A stretch of DNA of 14,198 nucleotides from assembly GCA_016874945.1 (NCBI GenBank), contig VGSO01000032.1, positions 1 to 14,198 on the forward strand, in the 5' to 3' direction. Under the pieces are notes generated by a model that had not been told where the DNA came from, did not search any database, and saw only the letters and a program-made list of their open reading frames with translations. Shown piece by piece: positions 7,617 to 13,017 of this stretch. The position numbers were made by a program, and so were the translations under genes. This DNA comes from Deltaproteobacteria bacterium (GTDB taxonomy: Bacteria > Desulfobacterota > Desulfobaccia > Desulfobaccales > 0-14-0-80-60-11). Positions within the stretch are counted from its first letter, which is position 1. Every line of letters starts with the position of its first letter.

Positions 7617-7633
7617 ACCCCCTCCCCCAAAAT

Positions 7634-9310
7634 TTATTTCCCATCCACCTGTTCCCTCGCTTCCAGGACCTGGCGGGCCACGGTGTCCACCGCGGTGAGG
7701 TTGGTCCAGGGGCTGAGGATGAAGGATTTAAGCGCGGCGATGGGGGGGCCGGGTTCGCCGTCGTAGTCGGCGTAGCGGTAGGCGTCGGTGCGGGACAGCC
7801 ACACGCCTTCCCCCTGCATGGCCCTTTCCTGGATTATGCGGAAGATGCGGAAATTGTAATCATTGTGTCTCTCCACCTCTTCCCGGTAGGAGGGGTCGGA
7901 GAGTTCCCGGGGGAGGGCCTGCTCGGCGTCCACGCCGTCGGGATAGACCCGGAACAGGGTGACCGGGCCATAGTTGAAGTCATTGAGCACCTGGATGGCG
8001 GGGTGATTTTCCAGGCGCTCCCGGAGCATCTCCGCCATTTCCACCACGTGGCCGATGAGGATGCGAAAGCCCTGCTTGCCCAGGAGGCGGATATTGGCGT
8101 AGGCCGCCAGGGCGCCGCCGGCGCCCCGGGAGCACTCCAGGGTGTAAATCCCCGGATGATAATCCCCGAAGTGGTAGAGATAGGGCATCTGTTCCGGCTC
8201 CCGGGAAAGAAGGGTCAGGTCTTGGCGGTCCTTTACCAGGAAGGCGCTGGAGATGTAAGGAGCGTAGCCGGTTTTGTGGAAATCCACGCCGATGGAGTCG
8301 GCCAGGGCCAGGCTACCCATCATTTTGAGGGAATCCTGGAGGGAGCGCAGGGTGCGGGCGTGGAAGCCCAGGGGGTTGGCCTCGAAGTCATAGTCCCGGA
8401 ACACGGCCCAGACCCAGCCGATGACCGCGTCGGCGTGAACGTGGGGCGGCCGGGAGAGGTTATATTCTTCGGCCAGGTGATCCCGGAGGCGGACAATGGC
8501 GCTCAAGTCGTCGATGCCGAAGGCGTCGGTGGTCCCCAGGGTGGCGATGATGGCCGCCACTTTTTCCCCCTGGGAAAAGGCCTGGCGCAGGTAATCCTCC
8601 AAGTCGGTGAGATTCATCTCGTTGTCCCGGGTGGTGGGGATGGTCACCAGGTTTTTCATGCCCAGCCCCAGCCAGCCGGCCACGTTGAGGCGGGAGTAGT
8701 GAGAGGTGTCCGAGGCCACGATTTTCACGTCTTCCCGCAGGCCTTCTTCCATGACTTTGCCGTCAAACAGCTTTTCCAGGGCCAGCTTGCAGCCGTAAAG
8801 AATAGTGCCGGTGCCGCCGAAGGTGAAAAGCCCGCCGGCGCGGTGGGAGTCATAGCCCACCAGGTCCGAGAGCATGGCCACCGCCTTGATTTCCGCCTCC
8901 GCGAAGTGGCCGGAGTAGGCGTTCCAGATGATGTTGGGATTGTAAATGGCCGCGGCGATGACCGCGGTGATGCTGGGGATGGTGCTGGGCGGGATCACGT
9001 TGACCTGGGCGTTGGGGTGCCCCCAGATGGGCATCCCCTGGCAGTAACTGACCAGGAGTTTGGTGACTTCCTCCACGGAAGTCATTTCCTCCGGAAAGGC
9101 TTCTTCCATAATGGCGTGATAGTGCTGTTCCCGGCCGCGGCCCAGGATCGGGGCCGCGGACTTCAAGTCGTCCACTCGGTCCAGGAAGTGGGACACGGTG
9201 TGAATGAAATAGCCGTCCATGATTTGATTGGACACCGGGGCCGGAAAATAGGTCTTGAGGCGCTCCAGCAGATCCAGGTAGTTCTCCCGCTCTTGATTTC
9301 CTCGGCGCAT
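7634..9310 (-). CDS. PLP-dependent group II amino acid decarboxylase
   Basis: This protein has the fold and motifs of glutamate/aromatic amino acid decarboxylases. From the chosen start (558 residues) there is a PLP phosphate-binding segment TFGGTGTILYG (163-173), the ring-stacking His204 in DTSHYS, and Asp294 in HVHADAVIGW, which pairs with the pyridine nitrogen. Schiff-base Lys346 is in DFHKTGYAPY. The substrate cannot be told; glutamate, aspartate or an aromatic amino acid are all possible. I chose the ATG at 9308-9310 because AAGGAGAG lies just upstream. An in-frame ATG 30 nt further up (9340) would place the ribosome binding site inside the gene. The gene is monocistronic, with its own promoter and a palindrome over the ribosome binding site. 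Neighbours give no pathway clue. Confidence 0.88.
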   Translation of the reverse strand: MRRGNQERENYLDLLERLKTYFPAPVSNQIMDGYFIHTVSHFLDRVDDLKSAAPILGRGREQHYHAIMEEAFPEEMTSVEEVTKLLVSYCQGMPIWGHPNAQVNVIPPSTIPSITAVIAAAIYNPNIIWNAYSGHFAEAEIKAVAMLSDLVGYDSHRAGGLFTFGGTGTILYGCKLALEKLFDGKVMEEGLREDVKIVASDTSHYSRLNVAGWLGLGMKNLVTIPTTRDNEMNLTDLEDYLRQAFSQGEKVAAIIATLGTTDAFGIDDLSAIVRLRDHLAEEYNLSRPPHVHADAVIGWVWAVFRDYDFEANPLGFHARTLRSLQDSLKMMGSLALADSIGVDFHKTGYAPYISSAFLVKDRQDLTLLSREPEQMPYLYHFGDYHPGIYTLECSRGAGGALAAYANIRLLGKQGFRILIGHVVEMAEMLRERLENHPAIQVLNDFNYGPVTLFRVYPDGVDAEQALPRELSDPSYREEVERHNDYNFRIFRIIQERAMQGEGVWLSRTDAYRYADYDGEPGPPIAALKSFILSPWTNLTAVDTVARQVLEAREQVDGK

Positions 9311-9319
9311 GGAGGTCTC

Positions 9320-9335
9320 TCCTTTTCGAAAAGGA
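9320..9335 (-). promoter_or_regulatory. 16-bp palindrome overlapping the decarboxylase ribosome binding site
   Basis: TCCTTTTCGAAAAGGA is perfectly self-complementary. On the minus strand its right half provides the AAAAGGA of the Shine-Dalgarno AAGGAGAG, 10 nt upstream of the chosen ATG. In RNA the arms UCCUUU and AAAGGA could pair and hide the ribosome binding site. In DNA it could be an operator about 25 bp downstream of the predicted transcription start. Confidence 0.45.
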
Positions 9336-9363
9336 AACACATGGAATGGATGGGATGCCAGGG

Positions 9364-9392
9364 ATTTTACCCCAGGACGGCAAAGTTGACAA
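9364..9392 (-). promoter_or_regulatory. Sigma-70-type promoter of the decarboxylase gene
   Basis: Minus strand: TTGTCA (9387-9392), 17-nt spacer, TAAAAT (9364-9369). Each hexamer has one mismatch to consensus, and the spacing is ideal. The predicted start near 9357 gives a leader of about 47 nt that contains the palindrome at 9320-9335. The -35 lies in the arm of a larger inverted repeat centred on 9444. Confidence 0.65.
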
Positions 9393-9416
9393 TTTTTGAC
9401 TCTGCAAAAACCTCAT

Positions 9417-9480
9417 TTGTCATTCTGAGCGAAGCGAAGAATCTAGATTCTTCGGTCGCTTCGCTCCCTCAGAATGACAA
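9417..9480. repeat. 64-bp imperfect inverted repeat (TGTCATTCTGAG family)
   Basis: The arms TTGTCATTCTGAG...AGAATCT and AGATTCT...CTCAGAATGACAA are near-complementary around TCTAGA (9442-9447), with a few mismatches in the GCGAAGCGA middle. I recall GTCATTCTGAGCGAAGCGAAG as a dispersed repeat common in many unrelated bacterial genomes (unverified). The inverted relation may extend outward with lower identity: GACTCTGCAAA at 9399 and TTTGTAGAGGTC at 9492. It lies just upstream of the decarboxylase -35. Confidence 0.75.
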
Positions 9481-9535
9481 TTCGCGCAACATTTGTAGAG
9501 GTCTTAATTTTAAGTGAACCACGGTAACCAAGGAG

Positions 9536-9562
9536 TAAGGGCGGGCATTGCGCCCGCCCTTA
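9536..9562. repeat. Perfect GC-rich hairpin repeat
   Basis: TAAGGGCGGGC-ATTGC-GCCCGCCCTTA is an 11-bp perfect stem with a 5-nt loop and no T-tract on either side. It shares its stem pattern with 7599-7616 and 11529-11556, so it is probably a dispersed palindromic module rather than a dedicated terminator. Confidence 0.6.
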
Positions 9563-9613
9563 CGAGGGGGAGTGAAAAATAAGCCAGGTTGGGGGGATAT
9601 TGGATGTTCCTGG

Positions 9614-9670
9614 CTTTGGTGAAACGGCCCGGGGGCCGGAAAAAGACTACGTTTCGCTACTGTACCAAAG
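9614..9670. repeat. Nested inverted repeat, possible structured RNA
   Basis: Three arms nest: CTTTGGT (9614-9620) with ACCAAAG (9664-9670), GAAACG (9621-9626) with CGTTTC (9650-9655), and CGGCCC (9625-9630) with GGGCCG (9633-9638). The two outer stems stack on the 5' side and are separated by an 8-nt bulge (GCTACTGT) on the 3' side. No adjacent promoter or terminator in the same direction was found. It may be an RNA element or repeat debris. Confidence 0.35.
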
Positions 9671-9752
9671 CAAATCAGGGGGTGGCGGGAGGTTTTTACA
9701 TACTCCTGCCTCTTTTTATAGACTCTTGGCACAACGCCTGGAATTTGTCAAC

Positions 9753-9780
9753 AATTTTTGGCGCATAATTTTTGGCGCAT
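9753..9780. repeat. 14-bp perfect tandem duplication
   Basis: AATTTTTGGCGCAT occurs twice head to tail (9753-9766 and 9767-9780), immediately beside the A-tract of the orphan terminator. It is probably a replication-slippage duplication. No function is evident. Confidence 0.7.
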
Positions 9781-9786
9781 AAGCCC

Positions 9787-9815
9787 AAAAAAAACCGGGG
9801 CCGGAGAAGCCCCGG
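9787..9815 (-). terminator. Strong intrinsic terminator on the minus strand with no gene ahead of it
   Basis: On the minus strand, CCGGGGC-TTCTCCG-GCCCCGG (9795-9815) is followed by eight T (9787-9794), a canonical rho-independent terminator. Upstream on that strand there is only non-coding DNA up to the divergently oriented trpB-like gene. It is therefore orphaned, or it ends an unannotated small transcript. Confidence 0.7.
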
Positions 9816-9837
9816 CGGTCATGGATAATAAAAGCGC

Positions 9838-9856
9838 CTCACGCCAAGGCGCCAAG
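9838..9856. repeat. CACGCCAAGG-type repeat end, inverted relative to 11568-11586
   Basis: CTCACGCCAAGGCGCCAAG matches 17 of 19 positions with the reverse complement of 11568-11586, so the trpB-like gene is bracketed by inverted copies. The following AAAAGACGCAAAAAAGACGAGGCG continues the same A/G/C-rich style. No partner end lies nearby on the left. Confidence 0.55.
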
Positions 9857-9924
9857 AAAAGACGCAAAAAAGACGAGGCGCGGCCGATCTTCAGAGTCTC
9901 TTGCCGGAGTTAAAGTAACAATCT

Positions 9925-9959
9925 GAAACTGGAAACTGGAAACTGAAAACTCAAAACTC
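9925..9959. repeat. Heptamer direct-repeat array upstream of the trpB2 promoter
   Basis: Five contiguous 7-bp units: GAAACTG three times, then AAAACTC twice. The array ends 8 bp before the -35 hexamer. It could serve as direct-repeat binding sites on one helical face pattern or simply be a dispersed simple repeat. Confidence 0.6.
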
Positions 9960-9967
9960 CTTTTCCC

Positions 9968-9997
9968 TTGACAGCCGGAGAAAGGGCGGCCTATAGA
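9968..9997 (+). promoter_or_regulatory. Sigma-70-type promoter of the trpB2 gene
   Basis: TTGACA (9968-9973) is a perfect -35. An 18-nt spacer precedes TATAGA (9992-9997), which matches TATAAT at four positions. The predicted start is near 10004, with a leader of about 32 nt that carries AAGGAG at 10018-10023. Confidence 0.65.
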
Positions 9998-10035
9998 TGT
10001 CTGGTGAGTAAAATTATAAGGAGCAAGGCGTAAGC

Positions 10036-11400
10036 ATGGATTCATACAAGATCAACCTGTCCGAAGCGGAAATGCCCCAGGAGTGGTATAACGTTCAGCC
10101 GGATTTGCCCCGCCCTCTGCCTCCCTATCTCCACCCGGCGACGGGTCAGCCGGTGGGGCCCCAGGACTTGGCGCCCATCTTCCCCATGGAACTTATTATG
10201 CAGGAGGTGAGCCAGGAGCGCTGGATTCCCATCCCGGACGAAGTGCAGCGCATTTACCGTCTGTGGCGGCCCAGTCCCCTGCACCGGGCCTACCGGTTGG
10301 AGCAGGCCCTGAAGACTCCGGCCCGGATTTACTATAAAAACGAGTCGGTGAGCCCCGCAGGGAGTCACAAGCCCAACACCGCGGTGGCCCAAGCCTATTA
10401 CAACAAGGTGGCGGGCATCAAGCGGCTGGCCACGGAGACCGGGGCCGGCCAGTGGGGCAGCGCCCTGGCCCTGGCCTGCAACTTTTTCGACCTGGAGTGC
10501 ACCGTGTACATGGTGAAAGTGAGCTACTTTCAGAAGCCCTACCGACGTTCCCTCATGCAGATCTGGGGGGCGGAGGTCTTTCCCTCGCCCACGACCCACA
10601 CCCACGCCGGACGCCAGATCCGGGAGAAAATGCCGGATACGCCCGGAAGTTTAGGAATGGCCATCTCCGAAGCGGTGGAAGATGCGGCCGCGCACGATGA
10701 CACCAACTATTCCCTGGGAAGCGTCCTCAATCACGTCATGCTGCACCAGACCATCATCGGCTTGGAAGTCAAAAAGCAATTGGCCCTGGCCGGGGAGAAG
10801 AAACCCGACGTGCTGGTGGGCTGCGTGGGGGGCGGCAGCAATTTCGCCGGATTTTGCTTTCCCTTTGTCCCCGACAAACTGCGGGGGGAGGATATCAGGC
10901 TCATCGCGGTGGAACCCACCGCCTGCCCCACTCTCACCAAAGGGGCGTATGCTTATGATTTCGGAGACACTGCGGGCCTGACCCCCCTCATCATGATGTA
11001 CACCCTGGGGCACTCCTTCGTGCCGCCGGGGATTCACGCCGGGGGCTTGCGCTATCATGGCGACTCGCCCCTGGTGTGTCTCCTGGTGCACGACGGGGTC
11101 ATCGAGGCCCGGGCGGTGCCCCAGGTGCCGGTCTTTGAAGCGGCCCGGCTCTTCACCCAGACCGAGGGGATTGTCCCCGCGCCGGAGACGGCCCATGCCC
11201 TGCGGGTGACGGTGGACGAGGCGCTCCGCTGCCGGGAGACGGGGGAGGCCAAGTGCATCGTGGCAAACTTCTCCGGCCATGGATTTTTGGACCTGGCCGC
11301 GTATGATGCGTTCCTGGAAGGCAAACTGGAGGACTTCGAATATCCGGAATCGGAATTACGCAGGTCTCTGGCGGAGTTGCCCAAGGTTCCGGGAGGCTGA
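10036..11400 (+). CDS. trpB2: TrpB2-type tryptophan synthase beta-like PLP enzyme
   Basis: This 454-residue protein belongs to the long TrpB-like (TrpB2) group. It has the N-terminal extension typical of that group, the substrate segment WRPSPLHRAYRLE (77-89), PLP-lysine K112 in GSHKPNTA, catalytic Glu134 in TETGAGQWG, and the phosphate-binding loop VGGGSNF (264-270). TrpB2 enzymes make tryptophan from indole and serine. They commonly lie apart from trpA and are thought to work without it, for example in indole salvage. No trpA or other trp gene is nearby. The gene has its own promoter and a strong terminator, so it is monocistronic. The ribosome binding site AAGGAG sits 12 nt from the ATG, slightly long. 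A different amino acid beta-replacement cannot be ruled out. Confidence 0.92.
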   Translation: MDSYKINLSEAEMPQEWYNVQPDLPRPLPPYLHPATGQPVGPQDLAPIFPMELIMQEVSQERWIPIPDEVQRIYRLWRPSPLHRAYRLEQALKTPARIYYKNESVSPAGSHKPNTAVAQAYYNKVAGIKRLATETGAGQWGSALALACNFFDLECTVYMVKVSYFQKPYRRSLMQIWGAEVFPSPTTHTHAGRQIREKMPDTPGSLGMAISEAVEDAAAHDDTNYSLGSVLNHVMLHQTIIGLEVKKQLALAGEKKPDVLVGCVGGGSNFAGFCFPFVPDKLRGEDIRLIAVEPTACPTLTKGAYAYDFGDTAGLTPLIMMYTLGHSFVPPGIHAGGLRYHGDSPLVCLLVHDGVIEARAVPQVPVFEAARLFTQTEGIVPAPETAHALRVTVDEALRCRETGEAKCIVANFSGHGFLDLAAYDAFLEGKLEDFEYPESELRRSLAELPKVPGG

Positions 11401-11404
11401 TTAC

Positions 11405-11586
11405 TTCACGCAAAGACGCAAAGATTAATCAAGAATTTAATACCATTTTCTCTTTCAAGTGCATGCAAACTTAATCTGTAACTTATTGATAATCCGCAAT
11501 TATCTTTACCGAAAACCGAAAACCGTATAATAGGGGCGGGTGAACCTGCCCCTATTTTTCCAAGCGGCTTGGCGGCCTGGCGTGAG
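11405..11586. mobile_element. MITE-like element A
   Basis: About 182 bp, bounded by the imperfect inverted ends TTCACGCAAAGACGCAAAG (11405-11423) and CTTGGCGGCCTGGCGTGAG (11568-11586). Inside is an 80-85 bp AT-rich core (11441-11525) that recurs almost unchanged at 12857-12940, followed by a hairpin (11529-11556). There is no coding capacity, so any movement would need help in trans. Its right end supplies the -35 of the CBS-protein promoter. Confidence 0.6.
11529..11559 (+). terminator. Intrinsic terminator after trpB2 (inside element A)
   Basis: AATAGGGGCGGGT (11529-11541) pairs with ACCTGCCCCTATT (11544-11556) in a 13-bp stem with one G-U pair and a minimal loop. A run of five T follows (11555-11559). 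It lies about 130 bp after the trpB2 stop and before the CBS-protein promoter, so it insulates the two units. Confidence 0.7.
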
Positions 11587-11597
11587 AATGGTAAAAT
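11569..11597 (+). promoter_or_regulatory. Promoter of the CBS-HPP pair, overlapping the end of element A
   Basis: TTGGCG (11569-11574), 17-nt spacer, TAAAAT (11592-11597). The -35 lies in the terminal repeat of element A. The predicted start near 11604 leaves a leader of about 33 nt. Confidence 0.5.
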
Positions 11598-11636
11598 TCT
11601 ATTCACCGCCGGACCCTTCCCCCATGGAGTAGTAAT

Positions 11637-12245
11637 ATGGCCGAAAAAGAAAAGACTTATCCAGCCCCGGGGCCGCCCCTGGATATTTCCGACGATGACA
11701 TTTTCGCGGCCATGGCGGAAATCCCCGGATATTTAGACATCACCCCCGACGATTTCAAGGAAGTCTATCTGCTGGCGCTGCGCCACGCGGTCAACCGCCT
11801 CCGGCGTTCGTTGAAGGCTAAAGACGTTATGACCCGGGACGTGGCCTGGGTCAGCCCTGACACCCCGTTGGCGGAAGTGGCGGAACTCATGGCCCGGCGG
11901 GAGGTGTCCGGCGTTCCGGTGGTGGCCCAGGGAAAGGTGGTGGGAATCATTTCGGAGAAAGACTTTTTGTCACGCATGGGGGCGGAGGAAATAAAGAATT
12001 TCATGTCCGTGGTGGCCCAGTGTCTGAAAGAGAAAGGCTGCAAGGCTCTTCCCATCCGGGGACAGACGGCGGGGGATATCATGGCCGCGCCGGCGGTGAC
12101 TGTAGCTGAGGACACCCTGGTGGCGGACATTGCCCGGATCTTCAATGAAAAGAAAATCAACCGGGCGCCGGTCATCGACGCCCGGGGGCGCCTAACGGGC
12201 ATCGTGGCCCGGGGCGACATTGTGAGGCTTTCTTCCCTGCCATGA
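11637..12245 (+). CDS. Tandem CBS-domain protein paired with an HPP membrane protein
   Basis: The 202-residue soluble protein has a charged N-terminal segment (1 to about 60) and two CBS modules: about 63-120 (KDVMTRDVAWVSPDTPL... GVPVV... VGIISEKDF) and about 142-202 (DIMAAPAVTVAEDTLV... RAPVID... LTGIVARGDIV). CBS pairs bind adenine nucleotides and act as regulatory modules. Its last 4 nt overlap the HPP-family gene (ATGA). HPP proteins are often fused to CBS domains, so this looks like the unfused regulatory subunit, sensing energy charge or a nucleotide ligand. The start is the ATG at 11637; GGAG at 11625-11628 is its ribosome binding site, and an earlier ATG at 11623 stops after two codons. 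Confidence 0.85.
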   Translation: MAEKEKTYPAPGPPLDISDDDIFAAMAEIPGYLDITPDDFKEVYLLALRHAVNRLRRSLKAKDVMTRDVAWVSPDTPLAEVAELMARREVSGVPVVAQGKVVGIISEKDFLSRMGAEEIKNFMSVVAQCLKEKGCKALPIRGQTAGDIMAAPAVTVAEDTLVADIARIFNEKKINRAPVIDARGRLTGIVARGDIVRLSSLP

Positions 12246-12790
12246 GCGAGCTCGGGAATTATTTCCGGAAAATGAGAGGCGGGGCTAAAAGCCCTCCCCG
12301 GGTAGGCCTGGGGGAGATGGCGTGGTCTTTTCTGGGCGCGTTGGTGGGCATTTCCCTGTTGGCCTATATCAACTACCACCTGCTCCGGGGCACCGGCCTG
12401 GTCCTGATATTGGGCTCTTTTGGGGCTTCGGCCCTGCTGATTTATGGGGCGATTAAGACCCCCTTCGCCCAGCCCCGGAATTTGGTGGGCGGGCATATTT
12501 TATCGGCCCTCATCGGCGTGACGGCTTACAAGCTCATCCCAGGACACCTGTGGCTGGCCTCCGGCCTGGCGGTGGCCGCGTCCATCGCCGCGATGCACGC
12601 CACCCGCACCGCGCATCCGCCGGGGAGCGCCACCGCGCTGATTGCGGTGATGGGGGACGAAAAGATCACCGGCCTGGGGTACTTTTACGCAGTCATGCCC
12701 GTGGGGGCGGGGGTCTTGATTTTGCTGGCGGTGGCCTTGATAATCAACAATATTTCCAAGACCCGGAGGTATCCGGAATCCTGGTTTTAG
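12242..12790 (+). CDS. HPP-family integral membrane protein
   Basis: The 182-residue inner-membrane protein has about five hydrophobic segments, roughly residues 22-46, 51-68, 81-99, 103-121 and 142-166. The motif that names the family is present as AHPPGSATALIA (near 128-139), along with PFAQPRNLVGGH (about 75-86). HPP proteins are poorly understood; plant and cyanobacterial members have been linked to nitrite transport. Its ATGA overlap with the CBS gene implies coupled translation and a two-subunit regulated channel or transporter. The substrate here is unknown, and no nitrogen-metabolism gene is in view. Confidence 0.85.
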   Translation: MSELGNYFRKMRGGAKSPPRVGLGEMAWSFLGALVGISLLAYINYHLLRGTGLVLILGSFGASALLIYGAIKTPFAQPRNLVGGHILSALIGVTAYKLIPGHLWLASGLAVAASIAAMHATRTAHPPGSATALIAVMGDEKITGLGYFYAVMPVGAGVLILLAVALIINNISKTRRYPESWF

Positions 12791-12814
12791 GCCGCATCTT
12801 AGGCCAAGGGATTT

Positions 12815-13016
12815 AAACCACAGAGGCACAAAGAACACAGAGGTTTCAACGAGTTATACTATTTTCTCTTTCAAGTGCAACAAACTTAATCTGTAACTTA
12901 TTGATAATCCGCAATTATCTTTACCTAAAACCGGAACCGCATTAAATATGTGGGCCTGGCAGCAAGCTGCCAGGCCCACACGTCTCTTTCTCTGTGTCCC
13001 TGTGCCTCTGTGGTTT
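12815..13016. mobile_element. MITE-like element B
   Basis: About 202 bp with clear terminal inverted repeats: AAACCACAGAGGCACA... (12815-12842) and its near-complement ...TGTGCCTCTGTGGTTT (12990-13016), identical over the outer 16 bp. It contains the same AT-rich core as element A (12857-12940) and a different perfect hairpin (12949-12980). There is no open frame. Its right end stops one base before the uppP stop codon, between convergent genes. Confidence 0.7.
12949..12980. terminator. Perfect 15-bp hairpin between convergent HPP and uppP genes
   Basis: TGTGGGCCTGGCAGC-AA-GCTGCCAGGCCCACA is perfect over 15 bp with a 2-nt loop. It is followed on the plus strand by a pyrimidine-rich stretch (CGTCTCTTTCTCTG) rather than a T-run. 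It could stop transcription from both sides, but it may just be the central module of element B. Confidence 0.45.
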
Positions 13017-13017
13017 T

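Larger units (their letters stand above)
7150..7633. other. Non-coding gap between the pseudaminic operon and the decarboxylase
   Basis: These 484 bp hold no convincing gene. The 77-codon plus-strand frame at 7288-7521 has low-information, Arg/Gly-rich sequence and no family look. An AT-rich island lies at about 7367-7385, and a small inverted repeat (TCCGCC-AAG-GGCGGA) at 7346-7360. The 14-bp palindrome and the GC hairpin listed separately are also here. I found no convincing promoter for the leftward operon. After the palindrome, one plus-strand frame (about 7527-7590) reads AKEHDNQALMERHYRTRET, which looks peptide-like but has no start and no match I know. It could be gene debris. Confidence 0.5.
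9311..10035. other. 725-bp divergent intergenic region rich in small repeats
   Basis: No gene is supported here. Short frames in both directions (for example minus-strand 9469-9732) are compositionally implausible and cross the repeats. The region holds, left to right: a palindrome and promoter for the leftward decarboxylase, a 64-bp inverted repeat, a GC hairpin, a nested inverted repeat at 9614-9670, a 14-bp tandem duplication, an orphan minus-strand terminator, a CACGCCAAGG repeat end, a heptamer array and the trpB promoter. Each is listed separately. Confidence 0.7.

Noticed and set aside
7865..9517. 550-codon open frame antisense to the decarboxylase
   Set aside because: It is Gly/Val/His-rich, typical of the reverse of a GC-rich gene, with no recognisable motifs, and it runs across the palindrome and the inverted repeat.
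9614..9670. tRNA gene
   Set aside because: The fold has no anticodon arm, T-loop or acceptor pattern; I found no tRNA or rRNA in the window by eye.
9469..9732. Minus-strand 87-codon frame as a small protein gene
   Set aside because: It begins without a ribosome binding site, crosses the GC hairpin at 9536-9562 and has low-complexity Pro/Arg content.
9925..9959. CRISPR array
   Set aside because: The repeats are 7 bp with no spacers and there are no cas genes nearby.
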